DNA of 64,000 bases from Dipteris shenzhenensis (taxonomy: Eukaryota > Polypodiophyta > Polypodiopsida > Gleicheniales): the NCBI GenBank assembly GCA_047967505.1, contig CM106539.1; one strand, given 5' to 3'. The notes beneath the pieces were generated by a model. That model made no database searches. It saw only the letters and a program-made list of their open reading frames with translations, and was not told the origin of the DNA. Positions 22,011 to 34,540 of this stretch are shown here, one piece after another; position 1 is the first letter of the stretch, and each line of letters begins with the position of its first letter. A program made the position numbers and the translations under genes.

Positions 22011-22746
22011 AAATGTCCACCCTTCTCGTGAGGCGTGTGTCCGTGAAGTGAGCTTGGAGAAATTCTGAATTGGAGATCTAGCAAGAGATGTGGATAGAGC
22101 ACATAAAATGAAATATTTTTGCTTTTTACAGCAAGAGCAAACTCCTTACGGTTAGAGAGTTACAGCTCCCGCGATTTCAATATATGAACAAAAATCATTA
22201 CATTTTTACCACTTCCAACTTGTTGGCCCAATGATAAGACTTTCTTTTGTGAAGGGGGAGGTCTTGGGTTCCAATCCTACTCTTTAATAAAAAGAGAGGA
22301 GAGGAGAGGAGAAGGAGAAGAGAAAGAGAAGGAGAAGAAGAGAAGAGATAGGGGGGGCACGGGATCTGCTGTTACTCTTTTGCAGGGGCTCAGAAAACAG
22401 TCCGCGACCAGAGCAGTCAAGAGAACTGTCGCACAGAAAACTGTCCGCAACCAGAAGTCGCAATAGTCCAGAGAACTGTCGCGCAGGAGACGCATGAATC
22501 GAATGCACGCACAGTAGCTTAGAAAGAGCAAAGATGGTATAGTTTTGTTGATGTAACCCGTACGAATAGAAGATTCGCCACCAGCCGTGGAGATTCGGAT
22601 CCCAGCAGCCACACACCAAAACTTTTAGCTGGAAAAGTAATCGAGGCCAGAGGCTAGAGGCTAAGTATGGCGACGCTCAAAGGCCATAGAGAAAAGGAGA
22701 TCAAGAGGGCGAAGGAATGTCATAGGGGTGAAAAAGGAAATAGAAG
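22011..22746 (-). other. Leader of the inverted-LTR element
   Basis: No gene seen. On the minus strand it begins CTTCTATTTCC directly after the LTR; no standard tRNA-complementary primer site starting TGG was found at the expected place. Purine-rich runs lie at 22290-22360, and a repeated phrase around AACTGTC(C/G)GC(A/G)ACC lies at 22395-22490. Confidence 0.5.
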
Positions 22747-23613
22747 TGGAGGGAAGGAAAAGGGAGACTATGACACAAGGGGAAAGGGAGAGGGGGAAGA
22801 GAAGCATGTACATGATAGAAGGAGGAATGTTGAGATGTAGACTTCAAGGGAAGAGAACCATACTTTATTTGAAAGAAGGGATGAGAGGGAAATATCAAAA
22901 TACTAGCTAGGTGGCTTTACAAGAATGAGCGTGTCTCATCAAGGAATAGCCCCTTCCTTTTATAGCCAAAAGAGGGGGTCTCTCCACATTAATGTATCCT
23001 CCCACATGCATGGTGTGTGTGGAAAAGTCTCCCATGTGGGCTAGGTGGTTACGCACTCTCAATTGTGTGCGACAACCCTTTGCCTCAATTTTCCACATAA
23101 ATCAAGCCCCATATCTCAAGTCTATGATACTCCCTTGGTCTCTTTCCAATTTTATAATATGTTCAAACCTCTAGGAGGACAAGTGGAGGGTTGGCACAAG
23201 GAATCTTACCACCTCATCCTACTTTCCCCATTATTTAACTAGCTCTCTTGGTCCTTCTATACCTCCCCCACATGGGCCTATCTCATATGGAGGGTATAAC
23301 TCAATATAATATCCATTTCCACCTATTTTATATTGCTTCTCCCATGGACTTTGAGCCATATCTCACTAAATGCAGCCTAGGTGGAGAGGTGGCACATGGA
23401 GGAGCCATGCCACCTTGCATTTTATAATATTACTATTATGGATTATGTACAACACACCTTATGGGTCCTCTTACATGGAAGGGTGGCACATGGTCATGCC
23501 CTGCCACCTCAACCTTGGGCCCTATGCACACCATATTTTATTATACTATTGCCACATATACAAACACACATACATATTAATGCCTTTTTCCTTAGACAAT
23601 TTTATCCATAACA
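22747..23613 (-). repeat. LTR, minus orientation (5' LTR of the Gag/RNase H element)
   Basis: An 867-bp inverted copy of 18819-19685 with a few substitutions. Its upstream edge (23614) is satellite DNA, so the element entered the satellite. Its promoter would drive minus-strand transcription into the RNase H and Gag frames. Confidence 0.9.
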
Positions 23614-26600
23614 GCACACAAGTTTGTTTCAACTAGGTTGAGATGCGTGCAAAGTATTGTCACCATCGGATATGCTTTGCATGGTCGATCACACATTATA
23701 CACCATTTTTTCCCTGGTGATATGCACATCTACAAAAAAACATGCCATTAGGTGTGTAATCTGACCAAGTACTTATCGGATGGGTGTGCCTCATTGAGAA
23801 CATTTCAATACCACCTAGGTTGAGGTGCACAAAAAGTGTTGTGCCCATCGGATATCCTTTGCATGATCGATCGAGCATTAGATACTATTTTTGCTCTAGT
23901 GTCATGCACATCCGTAAAAAAACTAGGTAGGTATGTCATCCAATCAAGGACTTATGGGATGGGAGTGCCACGTTGCATGTAAGTCAATTCCAGCTAGTTG
24001 ACGGTGTGTGCAAAGTATTGTGTCCATCGGATATGCTTTTCTTTGTCGATCAAGCCTAAAACACCGTTTTTGCCTTAGTGTCATGCACAACCATGAAAAA
24101 ACACGGTCCTAAGTGTGTTATTCAAACAAGTACTTATTGGATGGGGGCTCCACTTTGCACGCAAGTCTCTTTTGACTACAATGAGGTGTGTGCAAAGTAT
24201 TTTCACCATCGGATATGATTTGCATGGTTGATCACGCATTATACACCGTTTTTGGCCTTAGTGTCATGTACAACCGTCAAAAAACACAGCTATAGGTGTG
24301 TTATTCAAATAAGTACTTATCAGATGGGGGCTCCACTTTGCACGCAAGTCCAGTTCAACTACGTTGAGGTGCGTGCAAAGTATTATCACCATCGGATATG
24401 ATTTGCATGGTTGATCACGCATTATACACCGTTTTTGGCCTTAGTGTCATGTACAACCGTCAAAAAACACAGCTGTAGGTGTGTTATTCAAATAAGTACT
24501 TATCAGATGGGGGCTCCACTTTGCACACAAGTCCGGTTCAACTACGTTGAGGTGCGTGCAAAGTATTATCACCATCGGATATGCTTTGCATGGTCGATCA
24601 CGCATTATACACCATTTTTTCCCTAGTGATATGGACATCTGCAAAAAAACACACGAGCATTAAATTACTATTTTTGCTCTAGTGTCATGCACATCCGTAA
24701 AAAAACACGCTGCTAGGTATGTTATCTGATCAAGCACTTATGGAATGGTCGTGCCACTTTGCATGTAAGTTGATTCCACCTAGTTCAAGGTGTGTGCAAA
24801 GTATTGTGCCCATCGGATATGCCTTGCATTGTCGATCAAGCATAAAACACCATTTTTGCCTTAGTGTCATGCATAACCATGAAAAAACACAGTCCTAGGT
24901 GTGTTATCCAAACAAGTACTTATTGGATGGGGGCTCCACTTTGCACGCAAGTCTGTTTCAACTACGTTGAGGTGCGTGCAAAGTATTGTCACCATCGGAT
25001 ATGCTTTGCATGGTCGATCACGCATTGTACACCATTTTTTCCCTAGTGATATGGACATCTGTAAAAAAACATGCCCTTAGGTATGTTATCTGACCAAGTA
25101 CTTATCGGATGGGTGTGCGTCTTTGAGAACATTTCAATACCACCTAGGTTAAGGTGTACAAAAAGTATTGTGCCCATCGGATATGCTTTGCATGGTCAAT
25201 CGAGCATTAAATACCATTTTTGCCTTAGTGTCATGCACATTCGTAAAAAAACACGCTGCTAGGTGTGTTATCCGATCAAGTAGTTATGCGATGGGAATGC
25301 CACTTTGCATGTAAGTCAATTCCACCTAGTTGAAGGTATGTGCAAAGTCTTGTGCCCATCGGATATGCTTTGCATTGTCGATCAAGCATAAAACATTGTT
25401 TTTGCCTTTGTGTCATGCACAACCATATAAAAACACGGTCCTAGGTGTGTTATTCAAACTAGTACTTATCGAATGGTGGCTCCACTTTGCACGCAAGTCC
25501 GTTTCAACTACATTGAGGTGCGTTGAAAGTATTGTCACCATCGGATATGCTTTTCATGGTCGATCACGCATTATACACCATTTTCTCCCTAGTGATATGC
25601 ACATCCACAAAAAAACATGCCCTTAGGTGTGTTATCTGACCAAGTACTTATCGGATGGGTGTGCCTCTTTGAGAACATTTCAATACCACCTAGGTTGAGG
25701 TGTACAAAAAGTGTTGTGCCCATCGGATATCCTTTGCATGGTCGATCGAGCATTAAATACTATTTTTGCTCTAGTGTCATGCAAATCCGTAAAAAAACAC
25801 GCTGCTAGATATGTTATCCATTCAAGCACTTATGGGATGGGCGTGGCACTCTACATGTAAGTCGATTCCATGTAGATGAAGGTGTGTGCAAAGTATTGTG
25901 CCCATCGGATATGCTTTGCATGGTCGATCATGCATTATACACCGTTTTTGGCCTTGGTGTCATGCACAACCATGAAAAAACACGGTCCTAGGTGTGTTAT
26001 TCAAACAAGTACTTATCGGATGGGGGCTCCACTTTGCACGCATGTCCATTTCAACTATGTTGAGGTGTGTGCAAAGTATTGTCAGCATCGGATATGATTT
26101 GCATGGTCGATCACACATTATACACCGTTTTTGCCTAGTGGTATGCACATCTGTAAAAAAACATGCCCTTAGGTATGTTATCTGACCAAGTACTTATCGG
26201 ATGGGTATGCCTCTTTGAGAACATTTCAATACCACCTAGGTTGAGGTGTACAAAAAGTATTGTGTCCATCGGATATGCTTTGCATGGTTGATCGAGCATT
26301 AAATACTATTTTTGCTCTAGTGTCATGCACATCCGTAAAAAAACACGCTGCTAGGTGTGTTATCCGATCAAGCACTTATGCGATGGGCGTGCCACTTTGC
26401 ATGTAAGTCAATTCCACCTAGTTGAAGGTGTGTGCAAAGTATTGTTCCCATCGGATATCCTTTTCATTGTCGATCAAGCATAAAACGCCGTTTTTGCCTT
26501 AGTGTGATGCACAACCATATAAAAACACGGCCGTAGGTGTGTTATTCAAGTAAGTACTTATCGGATGGGGGCTCCACTTTGCACGCAAGTCCATTTCAAC

Positions 26601-29600
26601 TACCTTGAGGAGCGTGCAAAGTATTGTTACCATCGGATATGCTTTGCATGGTTGATCACGCATTATACACTATTTTTTCCCTAGTGATATGCACATCCGC
26701 AAAAAAACATGCCCTTAGGGGTGTTATTTAACCAAGTACTTATCAGATGGGTGTGCCTCTTTGAGAACATTTCAATACCACCTAGGTTGAGGCATACGAA
26801 AAGTGCTGTGCCCATTGGATATCCTTTGCATGGTCGATCGAGCATTAAATACTATTTTTGCTCTAGTGTCATGCACATCCATAAAAAAACACACTGCTAG
26901 GTATGTTATCCGATCAAGCACTTATGGGATGGGCATGCCACTTTGCATGTAAGCCAATTCCACCTAGTTAAGGGTGTGTGCAAAGTATTGAATCCATCGG
27001 ATATTCTTTGCATATTGTCGATCAAGCATAAAACTCCGTTTTTGCCTTAGTGTCATGCACTCGGGGGGGTCACTCACCATATGTAACCCTATCACGTGAG
27101 TTCGACAGAAGGATATTTTTTATTCCTAAAATTTACAGAAATAAATATACATAAGGGACTATTTAAAATAATTTTGGAAAAAATTTACAGATTTGTATAG
27201 AAAAGGGGTACATTTTATTAATGAAAAAATTTACAGATAAGGGATTTTAAATATAGGCCTTGAACGCACGTGATATAGAGGGTTTATACATAGTGACCCC
27301 CCCGAGGTCATGCACAACCATGAAAAAACATGGTCCTAAGTGTGTTAATCAAACAAGTACTTATCGGATGGGGGCTCCAGTTTGCATGCAAGTCCGTTTC
27401 AACTAGGTTGAGATGCGTGCAGAGTATTGTCACCATCGGATATGCTATAAATGGTCGATTATGCATTATACAACGTTTTTCCCGTAGTGGTATGCACATC
27501 TGCAAAAAAACATGCCCTTGGGTATGTTATCTGACCGAGTACTTATCGGATGGGTGTGGCTCTTTGAGAACATTTCAATACCACCTAGGTTAAGGTGTAG
27601 GAAAAGTATTGTGCCCATCGGATAGGCTTTGCATGGTCGATCGAGCATTAAATACCATTTTTGCCTTAGTGTCATGCACATCGTACAAAAACACGCTGCT
27701 AGGTGTGTTATCCGATCAAGTACTTATGCGATGGGAATGCCACTTTGTATGTAAGTGAATTCCACCTAGTTGAAGGTGTGTGCAAAGTATTGTGGCCATC
27801 GGATATGCTTTGCATTGTCGATCAAGCATAAAACACCGTTTTTGCCTTTGTGTCATGCACAACCATATAAAAACACGGTCCTAGGTGTGTTATTCAAACT
27901 AGTACTTATCGGATGGGGGCTCCACTTTGCATGCAAGTCAGTTTCAACTACGTTGAGGTGCGTGCAAAGTATTGTCACCATCGGATATTCTTTGCATGGT
28001 CGATCAGGCATTATACACCATTTTTTCCCAAGTGATATGGACATCTGCAAAAAAACACGCCCTTAGGTGTGTTATCTGACCAAGTACTTATCGGATGGGT
28101 GTGCCTCTTTGAGAACATTCAATAACACCTAGGTTGAGGTGTAGAAAAAGTGTTGTGCCCATCAGATATCCTTTGCATGGTCGATTGAGCATTAAATACT
28201 ATTTTTGCTCTAGTGTCATGCACATCTGTAAGAAAACACGCTGCTAGGTATCTTATCCGATCAAGCACTTATGGGATGGGAGTGCCACTTTGCATGTAAG
28301 TGAATTCCACCTAGTTGAAGGTGTGTGCAAAGTATTGTGCCCATTGGATATGCTTTGCATTGTCGATGAAGCCTAAAACACCGTTTTTGCCTTAGTGTCA
28401 TGCACAACCATGAAAAAACACGGTCCTAAGTGTGTTATTCATACAAGTACTTATCGGATGGGGGCTCCAATTTTCACGCAAGTTTGTTTCAACTACCTTG
28501 AGGTGCGTGCAAAGTATTGTCACCATCGGATATGATTTGCATGGTCGATCACGCATTATACACCGTTTTTGGCCTTGGTGTCATGTACAACCGTCAAAAA
28601 ACACGGCCATAGGTGTGTTATTCAAACAAGTACTTATTGAATGGGGGCTCCACTTTGCACGCATGTCCGTTTCAACTATGTTGAGGTGTGTGAAAAATAT
28701 TGTCACCATCGGATATGATTTGCATGGTCGATCACGCATTATACACCGTTTTTTCCCTAGTGGTATGCACATCCTCAAAAAAACACGCCCTTAGGCATGT
28801 TATCTGACCAAGTACTTATCAGCAGATGGGTGTGCCTCTTTGAGAACATTTCAATACCACCTAGGTTAAGGTGTACGAAAAGTATTGTGCCCATTGGATA
28901 TGCTTTGCATGGTCGATCGAGCATTAAATACTATTTTTGCTCTAGTGTCATGCACATCCGTAAAAAAACACGCTGCTAGGTGTGTTATTCGATCAAGCAC
29001 TTATGCGATGGGCGTGCCACTTTGCATGTAAGTCATTCACCTAGTGGAAGGTGTGTTCAAAGTATTGTACCCATCGGATATGCTTTGCATTGTCGATCAA
29101 GCATAAAACACCGTTTTTGCCTTAGTGTCATGCACAACCATATAAAAACATGGCCGTAGGTGTGTTATTCAAATAAGTACTTATCGTATGGAGGCTCCAC
29201 TTTGCACACAAGTCCATTTTGACTACGTTGAGGTGTGTGCAAAGTATTCTCACTACAGGATATGCTTTGCATGGTCGATCACGCATTATACACCATTTTT
29301 TCCCTAGTGATATGCACATCCGCAAAAAAACACGCCCTTAGGGGTGTTATCTGGCCAAGTACTTATCGGAAGGGTGTGCCTCTTTGAGAACATTTCAATA
29401 CCACCTAGGTTGAGGCGTACGAAAAGTGCTGTCCCCATCGAATATCCTTTGCATGGTCGATCGAGCATTAAATACTATTTTTGCTCGTGTCATGCACATC
29501 TGTAAAAAAACACGCTACTAGGTATGTTATCTGATCAAGCACTTATGGGATGGGCGTGCCACTTTGCATGTAAGTTAATTCCACCTAGTTGAAGGTGTGT

Positions 29601-32600
29601 GCAAAGTATTGTGCCCATCAGATATGCTTTGCATTGTCGATCAAGCATAAAACACCGTTTTTGCCTTTATGTTATGCACAACCATATAAAAACACGGTCC
29701 TAGGTGTGTTATTCAAACTAGTACTTATCGGATGGGGGCTCCAATTTGCATGCAAGTCCTTTTCAACTACATTGAGGTGCGTGCAAAGTATTGTCACCAT
29801 CGGATATGCTTTGCATGGTCGATCACGCATTATACACCATTTTTTCCCAAGTGATATGGACATCCGCAAAAAAACACGCCCTTAGGTGTGTCATCTGACC
29901 TAGGTTGGGTGTGCCTCTTTGAGAAAATTTCAATACCACCTAGGTTGAGGCATATGAAAAGTGTTGTGCCCATCGGATATCCTTTGCATGGTCGATCGAG
30001 CATTAAATATACTATTTTTGCTTTAGTGTCATGCAGCTAGGTATGTTATCCGATCAAGAACTTATGGGATGGGCGTGCCACTTTTCATGTAAGTCGATTC
30101 CACCTAGTTGAAGATGTGTGCAAAGTATTGTGCCCATCAGATATGCTTTGCATTGTCGATCAAGCATAAAACACCGTTTTTGCCTTAGTGTCATGCATAA
30201 CCATGAAAAAACACGGTCCTAGGTGTGTTATTCAATTAAGTACTTATCGGATGGGGGCTCCAGTTTGCATGCAAGTCCGATTCAACTAGGTTGAGATGCG
30301 TGCAAAGTATTGTCACCATCGAATATGCTTTGCATGGTCGATCACGCATTATACACCATTTTTCCCTGGTGATATGCACATCTGCAAAAAAACATGCCAT
30401 TAGGTGTGTGATCTGATCAAGTACTTATCGGATGGATGTGCCTCATTGAGAACATTTCAATACCACCTAGGTTGAGGTGCATGAAAAGTGTTGTGCCCAT
30501 CGGATATCGTTTGCATGATCGATCGAGCAATAGATACTATTTTTGCTCTAGTGTCATGCACATTCGTAAAAAAACACGCTGCTAGGTATGTTATCCAATC
30601 AAGCACTTATGGGATGGGAGTGCCACTTTGCATGTAAGTCAATTCCACCTAGTTGAAGGTGTGTGCAAAGTATTGTGCCCATCGTATATGCTTTGCTTTG
30701 TCGATCAAGCCTAAAACACCGTTTTTGCCTTAGTGTCATGCACAACCATGAAAAAACACGGTCCTAAGTGTGTTATTTAAACAAGTACTTATTGGATGTG
30801 TGCTTCACTTTGCACGCAAGTCCATTTTGACTAGGTTGAGGTGCGTGCAAAGTATTGTCACCATCGGATATGATTTGCATGGTTGATCATGCATTATACA
30901 CCGTTTTTGGCCTTAGTGTCATGTACAACCGTAAAAAAACACAGCGGTAGGTGTGTTATTCAAATAAGTACTTATCAGATGGGGGATCCAATTTGCACGC
31001 AAGTCCGTTTCAACTACGTTGAGGTGCATGCAAAGTATTGTCACCATCGGATAGGCTTTGCATGGTCGATCACGCATTATACACCATTTTTTCCCTAGTG
31101 ATATGGACATCCGCAAAAAAACATGCCATTAGATGTGTTATCTGACCAAGTACTTATCGGATGGGTGTGCCTCATTGAGAACATTTCAATACCACCTAGG
31201 TTGAGGCATATGAAAAGTGTTGTGCCCATCGGATATTCTTTGCATGGTCGATCGAGCATTAAATACTATTTTTTCTCTAGTGTCATGCACATCCGTAAAA
31301 AAACACGCTGCTAGGTATGTTATCCGATCAAGCACTTATGGAATGGGCATGCCACTTTGCATGTAAGATGATTCCAGCTAGTTCAAGGTGTGTGCAAAGT
31401 ATTGTGCCCATCGGATATGCTTTGCATTGTCGATCAAGCATAAAACACCTTTTTTGCCTTAGTGTCATGCATAACCATGAAAAAACATGGTCCTAGGTGT
31501 GTTATCCAAACAAGTACTTATCGGATGGGGGCTACACTTTGTACGGAAGTCCGTTTCAACTACGTTGAGGTGCATGCAAAGTATTGTCACCATCGGATAT
31601 GCTTTACATGGTCGATCACACATTGTATACGATTTTTTCCCTAGTGATATGGACATCCGTAAAAAAACACGCCCTTAGGTGTGTTATTTGACCAAGTACT
31701 TATCGGATGGGTGTGCCTCTTTGAGAACATTTTAATACCACCTAGGTTGAGGCAGAAGAAAAGTTTTGTGCCCATCGGATATCCTTTGCATGGTTGATCA
31801 AGCATTAAATACTATATTTGCTCTAGTATCATGCACATCCGTAGAAAAACACGCTGCTAGGTGTGTTATCCGATCAAGCACTTATGGGATGGGCGTGCCA
31901 CTTTGCATGTAAGTCAATTCCACCTAGTTGAAGGTGTGTGCAAAGTATTGTGCCAAGCGGATATGCTTTGCATTATCAAACAAGCATTAAACATTGTTTT
32001 GTCCTGCACAATTGTCAAAAAACGCGGTCCTAGATGTGTTATTCGACTAGGTATTATGGGATGGGCACGCCACTTTGCATGTAAGTCAATAATACCTAGG
32101 TTGAGATGTGTGCAAAGTAGTGTGATGATCGCATATGCGTTGCATTGTCAATTAAGCATAAATTAGCGTTTTTGCCTTAGTGTCATGGACAACAACCAAT
32201 AAAAAACATGGCCCTAGGTGTGATATTCTAAAAAGTACTTATTGAATGGGCATTCCACTTTGCATGGAATACCATACCACTGGTTTTGAGGCACGTGCAA
32301 AGTATTGTGCCCATCGGATATGCTTTACATGGCAGATTGAGTATTAAATACCGTTTTTGGCCTTGGTGTCATGTATAACGGTCAAGAAACACGATCGTAG
32401 GTGTATTTTTCAAACAAGTACTTATCGGATGGGGATGCCACTTTGCACACAAGTCAATACTACCTAGGTTGAGAAACGTGCAAAGTCTTGTGTCCATTGG
32501 ATATGCTTTGCATAGTCGATCTCACATGATACACCATTTTGTTCCTAGTGTTATGCACAATCGTCATAAAATACGTTTGGAGGTGTGTTATCTGAACAAG

Positions 32601-32690
32601 TACTTATGGGATGGGTGCACCACTTTGTATGCAAGTCAATAAGACTAGGTTGAGGTGTGTACAAAGTTTTGTGCCCATCGGAGAAATGTA
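23614..32690 (+). repeat. Satellite array, ~182-bp monomer, trimeric higher-order repeat
   Basis: Spacing of the anchor CATCGGATAT is 179-183 bp across successive units. Three monomer types recur in fixed order, recognised by phrases GTGCCTCTTTGAGAACATTT, GTGCCACTTTGCATGTAAGT and GGGGCTCCACTTTGCACGCA, giving a ~545-bp trimer; a fourth monomer appears in some periods (near 28.5 and 30.9 kb). About 48 monomers are present. The last 1 kb (31.9-32.7 kb) is more divergent, as at an array edge. Short frames inside it have no protein meaning. Confidence 0.95.
27060..27306. mobile_element. 247-bp MITE with 15-bp TIRs and 8-bp duplication
   Basis: The insert interrupts one satellite monomer. It starts CTCGGGGGGGTCACT and ends AGTGACCCCCCCGAG, a perfect inverted repeat, and is bounded by GTCATGCA on both sides. 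An 8-bp duplication fits hAT-type transposition. The interior is AT-rich with repeated TTTACAGA motifs and no coding capacity. Confidence 0.85.
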
Positions 32691-33180
32691 GATGCGATAA
32701 TATTAGAAAATTCTTGGTATGTGTATATGCATGTGTGTGGCAAACAATTTTGATACAACAAAGTAAACACCTAGTGCACAAATTATGCACTTCATACCTT
32801 GAGTAAATAAGCTTGTTGATGAGGATAAATATGCCCTTGAATAAAAGCACAGTTGTTCTATGACCACAATAGGATCGCTTTGACACTTGTGATTTTGCCC
32901 ACATGTAAGTTTGCAAATAGTATAAAAAATCATATAATAATATATTAATAGTTTGCAAATGTGTATAGCAAGTGAGTAATGGGAAGTGGAAGTGGGAGTG
33001 AGGAGGGAGGAGTGGAATGGGAGAGGGAAGTAATAGGGGTGTATGATAATAAGTATAAAAAATAGTATAATAATATATTAATAGTTTTCAAATGGCAAGT
33101 GGAAGTGAGAGTGGGGAGGGAAGAATGGAATGGGAGAGGGGAAGGTCATAGGGGAGTAGGATAATAAGGGAGTGAAATGA
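32691..33180. other. AT-rich to purine-rich transition, no gene
   Basis: The satellite stops at CCCATCGGAGAAATG. A ~55-bp phrase (AATAGTATAAAAAAT... TATATTAATAGTTT) occurs at about 32920 and 33055, followed each time by GAAGTGGAAGTG-type purine-rich DNA. No gene seen. Confidence 0.6.
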
Positions 33181-33900
33181 GTGAGGGAGTTAATAGGGGA
33201 TGAAAAAGAGAAGGGTGAGATGGGGAAATATGAGATTTTGGGAAATGGGAGGAGTATGGGACGTGGTGGAAATGTGGGATGGGAGTGGTGGCAATGGGGA
33301 GGAAGAAGAAATGGATGGATGGGGGATGAGGGATGGGGGTCCAATGGGAGAGGGAGGAGTAATGGGAGCCAATGGGAGAGGGGATAAATCAAAAGTCAAT
33401 AGGAAAGAGGGGAGGAATGGAAAGCCAATAGGAGAGGAGGAGGAAAACCTAATTTTTCTTATATATAGTCTTCCTTCTTCATTCATTCTCCCCTCATTTC
33501 ATTCAGTGAAGCAAGAAAGCAAGGACGATCAAGAGAGCAAGGAAGGAAAAGCAAGAAAGCAAGAAAGAGCAAACTTACAAACTTTTTCCAGGTACTTGCA
33601 AAATTTTTTGATTAATTCTTTATCTAGATTTCTTTTTAAAAATTTGAAGAGAGAGGAACTAGAGAGAGAAAGGTTGAGGGGAGGAGAAGAAGAGGATGGA
33701 GGGGCTGGAGGGAAGGGAGGGAGAGGCGGGTGGAGTAGAGGGGGGAAAGGAGGAGGGAAGGGGGGCGGGGGGGGAAGGGCGGAGGGCGGGGGGGCTGGCG
33801 GAAGGGGAGGAGGGGGGGGGGACTGGGGGGGGGAAGGGGGGAGGGGGGGCTGGCGGCAGGGAGGGGGGGGAAGGGGGGAGTGGGGAAGGGCGGAGGATTA
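33181..33900 (+). repeat. Purine-rich low-complexity DNA with an embedded TATA and splice donor
   Basis: G/A-rich on the plus strand, with nearly pure G runs at 33740-33890. Between them, TTATATATAG (about 33459) is followed by a leader and TTTTTCCAG/GTACTTG (about 33588), a strong donor site. The same module occurs at 50560-50700. Open frames on both strands here are compositional artefacts. Confidence 0.75.
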
Positions 33901-34540
33901 CCAAAAAGCGAGCGAAGAAAAGCGAGCGAGGCCAAATAAGCGAGCAAACAACAATGCAAGGTGTTATCTGTTTAATAACAGCCACATCATATTCATCCAA
34001 GACAGCCAATTACCACAATTTATGCTCTAAGAAAGCTTAACCACTCGCCTGCATCTTGGCTAGCATGTTTCCAGAAGTACATGTTCAAATCATGTTTCCT
34101 TTGTTGTGAAAAAGTAATGATAAAATAAAACATTGAATGCTTTCAATAATGAGAATAGTAACATATTACATTAACTGCTCTTCATGTTGTCAGAAGTCAC
34201 TTTTTTCTAAAAGTTATTAACTCCATAGCACAAAAAGCATATGTCATACAAAAAAAAGTTGATAGAAAAATTTGATGCTTTAAAATATCTTCCAACCAAC
34301 CCTTGGAATGATTGTACAAAATGTTTTTTTGTGCATTGCCAAAACATGGAAGCACACCTATATATATCATCCGCTTCCAAAGGAAATATAAAAAAGGCAT
34401 CTAGGCTGCCTACTAAATGCTTCATGGGTTTCTTCCACCTTCAAAAAATACAACTTAGTGTAGCATCATGCAAGAAAGCACACCTACATATATTATCCGA
34501 TTCTGAAGGAATTGAAAAAAAAGGGCATCCAAGCCATACA
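33901..34540. other. AT-rich DNA with a ~100-bp direct duplication
   Basis: GCGAGCGA repeats at 33908-33945 resemble the inverse of 48182-48245. Two related copies near 34325-34440 and 34466-34565 contain AGCACACCTA(T/C)ATATAT and ATGGGTTTCTTC. No gene seen; this is the 3' flank of the MULE-like gene. Confidence 0.55.

Noticed and set aside
23640-32170. Dozens of 60-100 codon frames on both strands
   Set aside because: They recur at the satellite period and are translations of the monomer, not genes.
23614-32690. Regular ~182-bp repeats as a CRISPR array
   Set aside because: No short repeat/unique spacer alternation; whole monomers repeat, and the genome is a plant's.
33200-34030. 276-codon Gly/Glu/Arg-rich frame
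   Set aside because: Low-complexity purine DNA; composition explains it.
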